A model generated the notes under the pieces. The model had not been told where the DNA came from and did no database searches. It worked only from the letters and a program-made list of their open reading frames with translations. 64,000 bases of DNA, from the NCBI GenBank assembly GCA_028726465.1, contig JAQYQB010000012.1, positions 124,001 to 188,000 of the forward strand, given 5' to 3'. Source of the stretch: Mycobacteriaceae bacterium. GTDB lineage: Bacteria > Actinomycetota > Actinomycetes > Mycobacteriales > Mycobacteriaceae. Every line of letters begins with the position of its first letter. Positions within the stretch are counted from its first letter, which is position 1. The translations under genes were made by a program, and so were the position numbers. This document shows, in pieces, positions 33,075 to 42,327 of this stretch.

Positions 33075-34319
33075 TTAAGCCAGCGAGGCCACCACGCGCG
33101 TGAGGTGCTCCACGTCGCAGGCCGTGTTGAACGGCCCCAGGGCGACGGTGACGGCGCCGCCAATTTCGTCGGCGCCCATCTCGCTCAGCAGCGGGGTCGC
33201 CGGGGCCAGCGTGGTCACCAGGCGGTTATCAAAGAGCCGCTGGTGGACGGTCTCCGCGGGCACGCCGTTGACGGCGAAGCTCAGGCGCGGCAGGCGATCC
33301 TCCTTCGCGCCCGCGGCGGCTTCCCCGGTCACGCCCAGGATGTGGACGGCGGGCAGGGTGCCGAGGAACTGGTAGAGATCGTCGCGCAGCCCGTTCAGGT
33401 AGGGCTCGAGTAGCTCCATCGAGGCCGTCAGGCGGCGCCGCCGGGATCCGCGGCCGACGGCTTCGCCGCCCAGGGCGGCGAAGTGATCGATGAGCGGGCT
33501 GACCCCGCCAGCCAGGCCCGTGGACACGGGGGTCTCCAGCTTCGCCGCGCCGTGGCGGCCGGGGCTGAGCGCGTCGATCCGCTTGAACATGCGGGTGTCC
33601 CGGAAGACCAGGGCGGCGACCTGCGGACCGCCGAGCTTGCCCAGGTCGACGCCCAGGATGTCGGCGCCGAGCGCGTCGATATCCACCGGCCGGTAGCCCG
33701 CCGTGGCGGAGATGTCCACCAGGGTCCAGGCCCGGGAGCGGGTGTTGACCTTCTCGATGATTTCTGCCACCGGCGCCACCGTGCCCAGCAGCTCGTGGCC
33801 GGCGGCCAGGGAGACCAGGCGGGTCGAGCCGTCGACGAGATCGGCAAACTGGAAGGCCGGCATCTCCCCGGTCCCCAGGTCCGGCTGCGCCCAGCGCACC
33901 TGCGCGTCGACCTCCGTGAAGGCGGAGTAGAGCTCCGGCGGGTCCAGCTTGGACAGCACCACGGAGGAATTAGCGCGCAGCAGCGGCGCGATCGCCCGCG
34001 CCAGCGCCTGGTAGAGCACCGGCAGGTTGGCGCCGAGCACCACGCGGTCGGCGGTAGCGCCCACCAGGTCGGCCACGGCGGTGCGCGCGGAGTCGATATA
34101 GTACTGCCCCTCCAGGCGGCCGGGCTGCGGCGCTGCGGAGTGCGTGCCGGAGGGGATGTCCTGATCCGCCACCGAGGCGGAGGTGCGGAAAGCACGGGAT
34201 ACGCCCGCGATCACCTTTTCCGGGATTTGCGGCACGTCGTGTGCATTCAGATACGTCCAACCGCCCGACAAGCCGGTATATAGGCCGCGCACACTGGCGA
34301 CATCGTACCGTGTGACCAT
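33075..34319 (-). CDS. Class V aminotransferase / cysteine desulfurase-like protein
   Basis: A 414-residue fold-type I PLP protein similar to SufS/CsdA and to Rv3778c of M. tuberculosis. The PLP lysine is likely the one in GVDLGKLGGPQVAAL; DISATAGYRPVDI precedes it and contains the pyridine-contacting Asp. The mobile active-site Cys loop of true desulfurases is not obvious, so activity is uncertain. It converges with the quinone reductase gene, sharing the intergenic junction. The same neighbour pair is conserved in mycobacteria. Confidence 0.8.
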   Translation of the reverse strand: MVTRYDVASVRGLYTGLSGGWTYLNAHDVPQIPEKVIAGVSRAFRTSASVADQDIPSGTHSAAPQPGRLEGQYYIDSARTAVADLVGATADRVVLGANLPVLYQALARAIAPLLRANSSVVLSKLDPPELYSAFTEVDAQVRWAQPDLGTGEMPAFQFADLVDGSTRLVSLAAGHELLGTVAPVAEIIEKVNTRSRAWTLVDISATAGYRPVDIDALGADILGVDLGKLGGPQVAALVFRDTRMFKRIDALSPGRHGAAKLETPVSTGLAGGVSPLIDHFAALGGEAVGRGSRRRRLTASMELLEPYLNGLRDDLYQFLGTLPAVHILGVTGEAAAGAKEDRLPRLSFAVNGVPAETVHQRLFDNRLVTTLAPATPLLSEMGADEIGGAVTVALGPFNTACDVEHLTRVVASLA

Positions 34320-34619
34320 GCGGTTCGAACCCTCCTTGGGTGGTTGTTGCGGGCGCGGCTTCGCGCCTTATGCCACCCCACTTTATACGCCACTTCACCA
34401 CAATACTGAAATGCCCAGGATCGGCTATTCCGCTCTGTTATTAGGTATATATTCACCATCTTTATGCCGCCATTAGCTGCGCTGGAGGCGTGCGGAGCCG
34501 GCCGGTAATTTGGCCAGTTGTGCGTTAACTCTCGGGCGGCAAGACCCACTTTTGCCCTTCAGCGCGATAGGGTATTTCACGTGCAAGACGAAAATAAACT
34601 GCAGGAAGACGTAGCGCGC
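34320..34619. other. Intergenic region upstream of the galactan exporter
   Basis: About 300 nt between divergent genes, A/T-richer than its surroundings (34430-34480). It should contain both promoters. A TAGGGT box at 34568-34573 could serve a leaderless GTG at 34581, an alternative start for the permease. I see no gene or RNA structure. Confidence 0.4.
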
Positions 34620-35468
34620 ATGACGGCTACTCCGGACGGCGGCGCCCCGGAGTCGAAGTCCATGACGTTCAGCGCCGCTTTCGGCGATCTCATCCAAGGC
34701 GCCAAGCAGCGCGAACTGTGGTTCATGTTGGGCCTGCAGGACATCAAGCAGCGCTACCGCCGCTCGGTGCTGGGCCCGCTGTGGATCACCATCGCCACGG
34801 GCGTGATGGCCGCGGCGCTCGGCCTTTTGTACTCCATGCTGTTCCAGATCCCGGTCGCGGAGTTCCTCCCCCACGTCACCGTGGGCCTGATTATGTGGAA
34901 CTTCATCTCCGGGGCCATCAAGGAAGGCTCCACCATCTTCATCGACAACGAGGGGCTCATCAAGCAGCTGCCCGCCCCGCTGTCGGTGCACGTCTACCGC
35001 CTGGTCTGGCGGCAGACGCTGTTTCTGGGCCACAACATGATCATCTGGCTGCTGCTCATCCTCATCTTCCCCCGCCACCTGGGCTGGGAGTTCTTCCTGT
35101 TCATCCCGGGCCTGTTCTTGCTGCTGGTCAACGGCGTGTGGGTAGCGATGTTCTTCGGCATTATTGCCACCCGCTTCCGCGACGTGGCCCCGCTGCTGGA
35201 GGCGCTGACCCAGCTGCTGTTCTACGTCACGCCGATCGTCTGGATGACCAACACCCTGAAGGACCAGGGCGGCGCCGTGGCGGACCGCGCCCGCATCGCG
35301 GAGATCAACCCGCTGTACCACTACCTGGAGGTCGTGCGCGCCCCGATGATCGGTGAGCCGGTGGCCGCCTACCACTGGTGGATCGTCATCGGCTGCACTA
35401 TCGCCGGCCTGTTCATCGCCGGTCTGGCCATGCGCAAGTGGCGCTTCCGCGTGAGCTACTGGGTCTAG
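34620..35468 (+). CDS. wzm: Galactan/polysaccharide ABC exporter permease (Wzm/RfbD type)
   Basis: A 282-residue ABC-2 permease with six helices, homologous to RfbD (Rv3783) and Wzm, which flips lipid-linked galactan across the membrane. Visible are the cytoplasmic amphipathic entry ELWFMLGLQDIKQRYRRSVL, GPLWITIATGVMAAALGLLY and FRDVAPLLEALTQLLFYVTP with the PIVW turn. I prefer the ATG at 34620 (AGGAAG 10 nt upstream, length equal to homologues); a GTG at 34581 would add 13 residues. The ATPase gene follows after 14 nt. Confidence 0.88.
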   Translation: MTATPDGGAPESKSMTFSAAFGDLIQGAKQRELWFMLGLQDIKQRYRRSVLGPLWITIATGVMAAALGLLYSMLFQIPVAEFLPHVTVGLIMWNFISGAIKEGSTIFIDNEGLIKQLPAPLSVHVYRLVWRQTLFLGHNMIIWLLLILIFPRHLGWEFFLFIPGLFLLLVNGVWVAMFFGIIATRFRDVAPLLEALTQLLFYVTPIVWMTNTLKDQGGAVADRARIAEINPLYHYLEVVRAPMIGEPVAAYHWWIVIGCTIAGLFIAGLAMRKWRFRVSYWV

Positions 35469-35482
35469 AAGGAGCACCAACT

Positions 35483-36283
35483 ATGGTTTCTATCGATACT
35501 TACAACGCCTGCGTGGACTTCCCCATCTTCGACGCGAAGTCCCGCTCCCTAAAGAAGGCAGTGCTCTCCTCCGCCGGCGGCGCCATCGGCAAGAACTCGG
35601 ACAACACCGTGGTGGTCGAGGCCCTCAAGGACATCAACCTGCACCTGCGGGAGGGCGACCGCGTCGGCCTGGTCGGCCACAACGGCGCCGGCAAGTCCAC
35701 GCTGCTGCGCCTCCTGTCCGGCATCTACGAGCCCACCCGCGGCTCTTCCGACGTGCGCGGCCTCGTCGCGCCCGTCTTCGATCTGGGCGTGGGCATGGAC
35801 CCGGAGGTCTCCGGCTACGACAACATCATCATCCGCGGCCTGTTCCTGGGCCAGACCATCAAGCAGATGAAAAAGAAGATGGACGAGATCGCGGAGTTCT
35901 CCGAGCTGGGCGACTACCTGTCCATGCCGCTGCGCACCTACTCCACCGGCATGCGCGTGCGCCTGGCCCTGGGCGTGGTCACCTCCATCGAGCCGGAGAT
36001 CCTCCTGCTGGACGAGGGCATCGGCGCCGTCGATGCCGCCTTCATGGCCAAGGCCCGCGTCCGCTTGGAGGAGCTGGTCAAGCGCTCCGGCATCCTGGTC
36101 TTCGCGTCCCACTCCAACGACTTCTTGGCGCAGCTGTGCAACACCGCCCTGTGGATCGACCACGGCGAGATCCGCTCGGCCGGCGAGGTCGCCGACGTGG
36201 TGGCCGACTACGAAGGCCCCGAAGTGGGCGAATACGTCCGCGACCTGCGCAAGCGCTTCGAAAACGAGGACGCGCAATCCTAG
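35483..36283 (+). CDS. wzt: Galactan/polysaccharide ABC exporter ATPase (Wzt/RfbE type)
   Basis: A 266-residue ABC ATPase homologous to RfbE (Rv3781)/Wzt. Walker A is GHNGAGKSTLLRLLSG, the signature is YSTGMRVRLAL, Walker B is PEILLLDEGI and the switch His is in FASHSND. It lacks the long C-terminal carbohydrate-binding domain of O-antigen Wzt proteins, as do mycobacterial homologues. ATG at 35483 follows AGAAGGAG. With the permease it exports the lipid-linked galactan made by GlfT enzymes. Confidence 0.92.
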   Translation: MVSIDTYNACVDFPIFDAKSRSLKKAVLSSAGGAIGKNSDNTVVVEALKDINLHLREGDRVGLVGHNGAGKSTLLRLLSGIYEPTRGSSDVRGLVAPVFDLGVGMDPEVSGYDNIIIRGLFLGQTIKQMKKKMDEIAEFSELGDYLSMPLRTYSTGMRVRLALGVVTSIEPEILLLDEGIGAVDAAFMAKARVRLEELVKRSGILVFASHSNDFLAQLCNTALWIDHGEIRSAGEVADVVADYEGPEVGEYVRDLRKRFENEDAQS

Positions 36284-36338
36284 TTCCGCTGGGTGTCAGT
36301 AGCCGGGCCGGCGCCCCGCCGGTGGCACAATAGAGCGC

Positions 36339-37250
36339 ATGACTGCCACCTTGCATTCCTCCGGCACCACCGCCGCCGTCATCGTCACCCACCAGCGCGC
36401 CAAACTGCTGCGCCTTTCGCTGGATCAGGTGGTCAACCAGACCCACCCGGTCGACTGGGTGATCGTGGTGGACAACGGCGCGGAGGACGCCGTGCGCGAC
36501 TCCCTCGAGGAACTGGCGGGCGAGCGCGCGGTCTACGTGCCCTCGGAGACCAACCTGGGCGGGGCCGGCGGCTTCGCGCTGGGCTTTTTGACCGCGCTAT
36601 CCCTGGGCGCGGACGCCATCTGGTGCGCCGACGACGACGGCCGGCCGGCCGACCACTCCGTGCTGGAAACCCTCTACCGCGTGGCCGAGGCCCACCACCT
36701 GGCGGAGGTCTCCCCGGCGGTCTGCAACATCGACGACCCGCAGCGCCTGGCCTTCCCGCTGCGCCAGGGCCTGGTCTGGCGCCGCCGCCTGGACGAGCTG
36801 GAGGGCGACTTTTTGCCCGGCATCGCCAGCCTGTTCAACGGCGCGCTGATCTCCGCCAAGGCGATGGAGGTCATCGGCGTGCCGGACTACCGCCTGTTCA
36901 TCCGCGGCGACGAGGTCGAGTACCACCGCCGGCTGGTCGGCTCGGGCCTGCCCTTCGGCACCGCACTGAACTGCGCCTACCTGCACCCGGACGGCTCGGA
37001 CGAGTTCAAGCCGATTTTGGGCGGGCGGATGCACACCCAGTACCCGGAAGGCGAGTTCAAGCGCTTTTTCACCTACCGCAACCGCGGCTACCTGCTGTGG
37101 CAGCGCGGCATGCGCAAGCTGCTGCCGCAGGAATTCGCCCGCTTCGGCTGGTTCTTCCTCATCCAGCGCCGCGACCCGGCCGGCTTCATCGAGTGGTTAA
37201 AGCTGCACAACCGCGGCCGCACCGAGGACTTCCGCCGGCCTAAGAATTAG
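36339..37250 (+). CDS. glfT1: Galactofuranosyltransferase GlfT1
   Basis: A 303-residue GT2-family enzyme that adds the first galactofuranose residues to the decaprenyl-diphospho-GlcNAc-Rha linker. The donor/metal motif is WCADDDGRPAD and the N-terminal fold is TTAAVIVTHQRAKLL, ending in VVDNGAEDA. Also conserved are ETNLGGAGGFALG and the acceptor-side IRGDEVEYHRRL. It follows the ABC exporter pair in the same orientation, as in mycobacteria. Confidence 0.92.
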   Translation: MTATLHSSGTTAAVIVTHQRAKLLRLSLDQVVNQTHPVDWVIVVDNGAEDAVRDSLEELAGERAVYVPSETNLGGAGGFALGFLTALSLGADAIWCADDDGRPADHSVLETLYRVAEAHHLAEVSPAVCNIDDPQRLAFPLRQGLVWRRRLDELEGDFLPGIASLFNGALISAKAMEVIGVPDYRLFIRGDEVEYHRRLVGSGLPFGTALNCAYLHPDGSDEFKPILGGRMHTQYPEGEFKRFFTYRNRGYLLWQRGMRKLLPQEFARFGWFFLIQRRDPAGFIEWLKLHNRGRTEDFRRPKN

Positions 37251-37274
37251 CGTTAAAGCCCTAGTAGCTAGCGC

Positions 37275-37751
37275 CTAGTCCACCTCAAAGCTCTTGCGCG
37301 TGGAGCGGAAGATGATCCAGCGCTGGACCCAGAAGTTCACGAAGGTGGCCAGGCCCTGGGAGACGGCGTAGGCCACCACCAGCGCCGGGGTGGACGGCCA
37401 GTCGAGGTCGTGGTCGAGGAAGCCAAAGCCCCAGCGGTAGAGCGTGATGTTGACCAGGAAGGTCAGCGCGTAGGTGGCGGCCACCGCCAGCAGGCGCCGC
37501 AGGCTGGGGCGCGCGTTGAACGTCCACTTGCGGTTGAGCAGGTAGGCCGTGAGCGTGCCCACGACGAAGCCGACGGAGCGCGCCCCGGTCTCCCCCAGCA
37601 CGCCGAGGGCGATCTGCAGCAGCCAGGTCAGACCCAAGTCCACGACCGCGGAGATGGCGCCGGTGATAATAAACTTGGTGGATTGGGCGCGCAGCGAGTT
37701 CGACTGGGACAACCGCCCCGCCATCTTCGATAGGTCTGCTTGCTCCGCCAC
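37275..37751 (-). CDS. GtrA-family membrane protein (Rv3789-like)
   Basis: A 158-residue protein with four helices of the GtrA family: KFIITGAISAVVDLGLTWLL, SVGFVVGTLTAYLLNRKWTF (hallmark N-R-K-W-T-F), a third helix around RLLAVAATYALTFLVNITLY, and QGLATFVNFWVQRWIIF. The homologue Rv3789 lies beside dprE1 in mycobacteria and has been linked to arabinan assembly, either flipping decaprenyl-phospho-arabinose or recruiting AftA. A second GtrA gene follows upstream on the same strand. Confidence 0.88.
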   Translation of the reverse strand: MAEQADLSKMAGRLSQSNSLRAQSTKFIITGAISAVVDLGLTWLLQIALGVLGETGARSVGFVVGTLTAYLLNRKWTFNARPSLRRLLAVAATYALTFLVNITLYRWGFGFLDHDLDWPSTPALVVAYAVSQGLATFVNFWVQRWIIFRSTRKSFEVD

Positions 37752-37770
37752 TAGTTTCTCCGCTACTTGC

Positions 37771-38196
37771 CTACTTGAACACGAATACTCGCTGGACGAC
37801 GAAGTTGGTCACCGTCGCCACGCCCTGGGCGATGACGAAGGCCACGGTGTTTTTGACCGCGCCGTCCAGGCCCAGCGCCATCAGCGGCGAGTTGAGCAGC
37901 CAGAACAACAGGTTTTGCACCGCGAAGGTGCAGCCATAGAGCACCGCCACCGTCGCGGCGGTGCGACCGGTCACCTGCGCGCCGAACGTCCAGCGCGCGT
38001 TCGCCATGTAGGCGGCGATGGTGCCGAAGACCCAGCCGATGGCCTTGGCCGCGGAGCGGTGCAGGCCGAGCGCGATTAGCAGCATGGTCAGCCCGTAGTC
38101 CAAGGCAGCGGTGAAAACGCCCACCGCGATGAAGCGCCCCAGCTGCTGTTTCAGGGATCCGCGTTGGACTTCGGTATTCTCCGGCATGTCATTCAC
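37771..38196 (-). CDS. GtrA-family membrane protein, second copy
   Basis: A 141-residue four-helix GtrA protein: FIAVGVFTAALDYGLTMLLI, AIGWVFGTIAAYMANARWTF (hallmark N-A-R-W-T-F), a helix VAVLYGCTFAVQNLLFWLL and a closing TVTNFVVQRVFVFK. It precedes the first GtrA gene by 19 nt, so the two form an operon and could act as a pair. The start is either 38196 or the ATG three codons on (38187); neither has a clear ribosome site. Confidence 0.85.
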   Translation of the reverse strand: MNDMPENTEVQRGSLKQQLGRFIAVGVFTAALDYGLTMLLIALGLHRSAAKAIGWVFGTIAAYMANARWTFGAQVTGRTAATVAVLYGCTFAVQNLLFWLLNSPLMALGLDGAVKNTVAFVIAQGVATVTNFVVQRVFVFK

Positions 38197-38236
38197 GGGT
38201 CACTAGCCTACCGCCTGCGCCCCGCGGCCTTGATGA

Positions 38237-39139
38237 TCAGCGCCGCAGCAGCGCGCGGTAGATATCCAGGCGCTCGACCGGGGAGGCCTTCTTCTCCCCC
38301 AGCCCGCCAATCTCCGCCAGGGCGCTCAGCGAGGCCTCGCACTCGTGGCGGGCCTGGTCGGCGGCGAGCTCGGAGCCGTCGTCATCGACCCAGCCCAGGG
38401 CGTTCATGGTGGTCTCGATGACGCTGTCGGTGACCTCGGGCCCGGACAGGCAGGCCAGCCCCAGCACCGTCGACCAGAAGGCGTCCTTGCCCTGGGAGGT
38501 CACCTCCCGCGGCAGGCTCGCCAGCACCCGCTGCGCCTGGGGGCTGATATCCCCCTCGCGCTCCAAGTCGAGCGCCTGCAGCAGCGGCACGAAATCATAA
38601 AGCCGGGTGCGCTCGACTATCTGGCGCACCTCGTCGGTGACCAGCTCCAGGACCTCGTCGATGGTGTCCTGCCCGGTCAGCGCCGCATTGACCGCGGTTA
38701 GGTTGAAGCTCGAGCCCGGGAAGGAACCCGATCCGCCCACGCACAGCGCCCGGGGCGATCCCGCGTCGCGCGGGTAAATATCGGCGACCACCAGGGAAAA
38801 GTCCCACAGCCCCCAGGTGTAGTCCACCTGCGAGCCCACGCGCCACAGGAACTCCGAGACCTGGTGGGTGGGATCGATGCGCTTGCCGCGGGCGTCGTGG
38901 TGCTCGAAGAAGTGCCAGGGCGAGTCCTCGTCCGGCAGGTCGAAGCAGACGGTGAGGACGTCGTGGAGGTCGTGGAAGGACAGGGCGTCGTTCAGCCCGA
39001 TCTGGCGGTGGACCTCCGCGTCGGCGCGCACGTTGGAGACCTGGCAGATGACGGTCAGCGGCTCGCGCGCAAGGCGCACCAGCTGATCCCCGCGGCCGCG
39101 GGCGGCGCGGATATCGGTGACGCTGGCCATCTCTGACAT
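38237..39139 (-). CDS. PRiA4_ORF3-like protein
   Basis: A 300-residue soluble protein. Its central part (VHRQIGLNDALSFHDLHDVL, then a WHFFEHHD block) resembles the pRiA4b ORF-3/IS1096 TnpR-like family, which is found mostly outside mobile elements and has no known activity. The C-terminal 120 residues have no recognisable features. No transposase lies nearby, so I treat it as a resident gene. The start may also be three codons later (39130). Confidence 0.6.
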   Translation of the reverse strand: MSEMASVTDIRAARGRGDQLVRLAREPLTVICQVSNVRADAEVHRQIGLNDALSFHDLHDVLTVCFDLPDEDSPWHFFEHHDARGKRIDPTHQVSEFLWRVGSQVDYTWGLWDFSLVVADIYPRDAGSPRALCVGGSGSFPGSSFNLTAVNAALTGQDTIDEVLELVTDEVRQIVERTRLYDFVPLLQALDLEREGDISPQAQRVLASLPREVTSQGKDAFWSTVLGLACLSGPEVTDSVIETTMNALGWVDDDGSELAADQARHECEASLSALAEIGGLGEKKASPVERLDIYRALLRR

Positions 39140-39196
39140 AGGCCCCAGCGTAGCGCTTTCGCCGCTAGCTAACCGTTGCCCCAGTTGAGACGGACC

Positions 39197-39670
39197 TTAA
39201 TCCGCGCGGCGGGCGATCTCCCGGGCCTCTGCCTCGCTGACCACGAAGGTCAACCCCGCCCCGATGGCCCCCAGCAGCGTCCACGGCTTGCTGACCCCGC
39301 GCTTGCGCAGCCAGCCGACCACCCGGCGGGTGACCGCGATGTCCAGCGCCGCGCCGAGGGCGAAGACCGCCACGCCGGCCACGATGGACCACGCGGGCAG
39401 GGTCGGGGCGTCGTCCGGGACCTGGCCGAACTCCTCGTCGTCTTCGTCCTGGGCGTTCAGGTAGCCCACCAGGCCCAAAAAGCCGGCGGCGGACAGGGCG
39501 TAGGCGCCGATGAGCACGGTGCGGTTTTTGATCCAGTCCGGGTAGGAAGTCACCACGCCGATGATCGCCGATTGGGCGATCCTTCCGGCGAGCGTGTCAT
39601 CCAGGGCGTAGTTGTCAGTATTGTCTGCGCTGACCGTGGTTTCGGTCCGTTCGCGGTCGGTAGAAGTCAT
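39197..39670 (-). CDS. Hypothetical three-helix membrane protein
   Basis: A 157-residue protein with a charged N terminus (MTSTDRERTETTVSADN) and three hydrophobic segments near TVLIGAYALSAAGFLGLVGY, WSIVAGVAVFALGAALDIAV and PWTLLGAIGAGLTFVV. A very acidic loop DEDDEEFG separates the first two. I do not recognise a family. The ATG at 39670 is close behind TACAGT on the minus strand, suggesting a leaderless transcript, and it is divergent from the next small gene. Confidence 0.7.
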   Translation of the reverse strand: MTSTDRERTETTVSADNTDNYALDDTLAGRIAQSAIIGVVTSYPDWIKNRTVLIGAYALSAAGFLGLVGYLNAQDEDDEEFGQVPDDAPTLPAWSIVAGVAVFALGAALDIAVTRRVVGWLRKRGVSKPWTLLGAIGAGLTFVVSEAEAREIARRAD

Positions 39671-39690
39671 GACACCACTGTAGGCAGGGC

Positions 39691-39696
39691 TAGAAT
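39691..39696 (+). promoter_or_regulatory. -10 box of the 91-residue protein gene (leaderless)
   Basis: TAGAAT ends 7 nt before the ATG at 39704. Confidence 0.5.
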
Positions 39697-39703
39697 TGGG
39701 CGC

Positions 39704-39979
39704 ATGTATTCTTCGGATCCGCAACACCTCACCCCGGCGCAGCAGGCGGCGAAAGACCAGACCCACGAAGACGACCACCGCCACGGCCACTTTCTGGCCA
39801 CCGAGCACACCAACCTTCCCTTCGACGGGTTCATGACGCGGCTGATGGCCCAGGAGCTGCCGATGTTGGACTCGGCCTCCCGCACCCGGGTCATGGAGAT
39901 CATCAAGGCCTACGACGGCCCGGTCATCTGCGCCCAGGAGGAGCTTCCCGCCGAGATCCGCGAGCTCATGGATCTCTAG
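39704..39979 (+). CDS. Small conserved-looking hypothetical protein
   Basis: A 91-residue soluble protein with a His/Asp-rich patch (THEDDHRHGHF) and a compact C-terminal helical part (FMTRLMAQELPMLDSASRTR, VMEIIKAYDGPVICAQEELP). No family is recognised. It has its own leaderless promoter and a terminator (40005-40038), so it is a single-gene unit just upstream of dprE1. Confidence 0.7.
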   Translation: MYSSDPQHLTPAQQAAKDQTHEDDHRHGHFLATEHTNLPFDGFMTRLMAQELPMLDSASRTRVMEIIKAYDGPVICAQEELPAEIRELMDL

Positions 39980-40000
39980 GCTTCCTTCCCGAAAAGATAG

Positions 40001-40038
40001 AAACCGGGCACAAATAATACGGTTGTACTGCCCGTTTT
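40001..40038 (+). terminator. Terminator upstream of dprE1
   Basis: CGGGCA (40005-40010) pairs with TGCCCG (40029-40034), followed by TTTT. Confidence 0.65.
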
Positions 40039-40140
40039 GTTCCGAATATCACGAACTCGCCGCGCTGGCTTTCACACCTATACCGATCGGCACTAGGTAG
40101 GCTAGGGCATTGAACTATCCGTCAAGCAAAGAGTTGAAAG

Positions 40141-41556
40141 ATGGAATTACACACCACTGAGAAGTCTCTCCACGGCTGGGGCCGCACCTCGCCGACCACC
40201 GCGCACGTGCTGTCCACCCCGGATGTAGATGTCATCAAGAACGCGGTCGCACAGGTTGCGGACGCCAACGCCGACGCCCCGCAGCACCTGCGCCGCGGCG
40301 TCATCGCCCGCGGCATGGGCCGCTCCTACGGCGACCCGGCCCAAAACGGTGGCGGCCTCGTCATCGACATGCAGGCACTGAACCAGATCCATTCCATCGA
40401 TCCTGACAGCGCCATCGTGGACGTCGACGGCGGCGTCACCCTGGACCAGCTGATGAAGGCCGCCCTGCCGTTCGGCCTGTGGGTCCCGGTCCTGCCGGGC
40501 ACCCGCCAGGTGACCATCGGCGGCGCCATCGGCCCGGACATCCACGGCAAGAACCACCACTCCGCCGGCTCCTTCGGTGACCACGTGGTCTCCATGGAAC
40601 TGCTGGTGGCCGACGGCCGCGTGCTCCACCTGGAGCCGGAGGGCAGCTCCGATGACCCGGACGGCACCCTGTTCTGGGCCACCGTCGGCGGCATGGGCCT
40701 GACCGGCATCATCCTGCGCGCGCAGATCCGCATGACCAAGACGGAGACCGCCTACTTCATCGCGGACACGGACCGCACCGAGAACCTGGAAGAGACCATC
40801 GCCTTCCACTCGGACGGCTCGGAGAAGAACTACACCTACTCCTCCGCCTGGTTCGACGTCATCTCCCCGGAGCCGAAGCTGGGCCGCTCCACCATCTCCC
40901 GCGGCAGCCTGGCCACGCTGGACCAGCTCAAGGAATTCGCGCCGAAGCTGGCGCAGGATCCGCTGAAGTTCAACGCGCCGCAGCTGATGACCGTGCCGGA
41001 CATCTTCCCGTCCTGGACCATGAACAAGCTGACGCTGTCCGCCATCGGTGAGGCCTACTACCTGATGGGCGCTCCCGCCCGGAACCAGGTCAAGAACCTC
41101 ACGCAGTTCTACCAGCCGCTGGATCTCATCGGCGAATGGAACCGCGGCTACGGCTCCAAGGGCTTTTTGCAGTACCAGTTCGTGGTCCCCATGGACGCGG
41201 TCGAGCCGTTCAAGGAGATCATCCGGGACATGCAGCGTTCCGGCCACTACTCCGCGCTGAACGTCTTCAAGCTCTTCGGCGAAGGCAACCGCGCGCCGCT
41301 GTCCTACCCGATGCCGGGCTGGAACGTCTGCGTGGACTTCCCCATCCGCGAGGGCCTGGGCTCCTTCCTGGACGACCTGGACCGCCGCGTTATGGAATTC
41401 GGCGGCCGCCTCTACCTGGCCAAGGAGTCGCGTACCTCGGCGGAGAACTTCCACCGCATGTACCCCGGCCTGGAGGGCTGGCTGAAAACCCGCAACGAAA
41501 TCGACCCGACCGGCGTCTTTGCCTCCGATATGTCGCGGCGCCTCGAGCTGCACTAA
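40141..41556 (+). CDS. dprE1: Decaprenylphosphoryl-beta-D-ribose oxidase DprE1
   Basis: A 471-residue FAD-dependent oxidase that, with DprE2, epimerises decaprenyl-phospho-ribose to decaprenyl-phospho-arabinose, the only arabinan donor. The FAD-binding domain has [28 protein letters not shown] and [13 protein letters not shown]. The Cys targeted by benzothiazinones is present at residue 397 (WNVCVDFPI), so the enzyme should be sensitive. A -10-like TAGGCT lies near 40096 and a weak ribosome site precedes the ATG. dprE2 follows after 12 nt. Confidence 0.95.
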   Translation: MELHTTEKSLHGWGRTSPTTAHVLSTPDVDVIKNAVAQVADANADAPQHLRRGVIARGMGRSYGDPAQNGGGLVIDMQALNQIHSIDPDSAIVDVDGGVTLDQLMKAALPFGLWVPVLPGTRQVTIGGAIGPDIHGKNHHSAGSFGDHVVSMELLVADGRVLHLEPEGSSDDPDGTLFWATVGGMGLTGIILRAQIRMTKTETAYFIADTDRTENLEETIAFHSDGSEKNYTYSSAWFDVISPEPKLGRSTISRGSLATLDQLKEFAPKLAQDPLKFNAPQLMTVPDIFPSWTMNKLTLSAIGEAYYLMGAPARNQVKNLTQFYQPLDLIGEWNRGYGSKGFLQYQFVVPMDAVEPFKEIIRDMQRSGHYSALNVFKLFGEGNRAPLSYPMPGWNVCVDFPIREGLGSFLDDLDRRVMEFGGRLYLAKESRTSAENFHRMYPGLEGWLKTRNEIDPTGVFASDMSRRLELH

Positions 41557-41568
41557 GAAAGGACACTC

Positions 41569-42327
41569 ATGCTTAACGCAGTAGGCCAAGCACAACACAT
41601 TCTCCTGCTCGGCGGCACCAGCGAAATCGGCCTGGGCATCGTCGAAGAATTCCTGGACCGCGGCCCGGCCAAGGTCACCCTGGCGGCCCGCCCGGGCTCC
41701 CAGCACTTGGAGGCCGCCCGCGCGGAGCTGGCCCACAAGGGCGCGGACGTGGAGGTCATCGAATTCGACGCCACCGACTTCGACTCCCACCCGGCGGTTA
41801 TCGATGCCGCCTTCGCCCGCGGCGACGTCGACGTCGCCATCGTTTCCTTCGGCACCCTGGGCGATCAGGAACAGCTGTGGCAGGACCAGGCCAAGGCCGT
41901 GGCTTCTGCCCAGGTCAACTACACCGCGCCGGTCTCCGTCGGCGTGCTGCTGGGCGAGCGGTTCAAGGCGCAGGGCCACGGCACCATCGTGGCGCTGTCC
42001 TCGGTGGCCGGCATGCGCGTGCGCCGCTCCAACTTCGTCTACGGCGCCTCCAAGGCCGGCCTGGACGGCTTCTACGTCAACCTGGGCGAGGCCCTGCGCG
42101 GCGACGGCGTCAACGTGCTGGTGGTCCGCCCCGGCCAGGTCCGCACCCGCATGTCCGCCGAAGCTGGCGATGCCCCGCTGACCGTCAACGTCTCCGACGT
42201 CGCGAAGGACACCGTGCAGGCGGTCCTCGACGGCAAGCAGTCCATCTTCGTCCACCCGCTGTTCAAGTACGTGAGCTTGGCCTTCAAGTTCATCCCGCAG
42301 CCGGTTTTCCGGAAGCTGCCGTTCTAA
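41569..42327 (+). CDS. dprE2: Decaprenylphosphoryl-2-keto-erythro-pentose reductase DprE2
   Basis: A 252-residue short-chain reductase that completes the DprE1 reaction. It has the cofactor motif LLGGTSEIGLGIVEEFL, the catalytic Ser in ALSSVAGMR and Tyr-Lys in YGASKAGLDGF. It is in an operon with dprE1 (AAAGGA before the ATG) and feeds AftA and Emb, encoded next. Its last 4 nt overlap the convergent small secreted-protein gene. Confidence 0.94.
   Translation: MLNAVGQAQHILLLGGTSEIGLGIVEEFLDRGPAKVTLAARPGSQHLEAARAELAHKGADVEVIEFDATDFDSHPAVIDAAFARGDVDVAIVSFGTLGDQEQLWQDQAKAVASAQVNYTAPVSVGVLLGERFKAQGHGTIVALSSVAGMRVRRSNFVYGASKAGLDGFYVNLGEALRGDGVNVLVVRPGQVRTRMSAEAGDAPLTVNVSDVAKDTVQAVLDGKQSIFVHPLFKYVSLAFKFIPQPVFRKLPF

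Noticed and set aside
38237..39139. Mobile-element gene, because of similarity to IS1096 TnpR/pRiA4b ORF3
   Set aside because: No transposase, inverted repeats or compositional change around it; the family is mostly found outside mobile elements.
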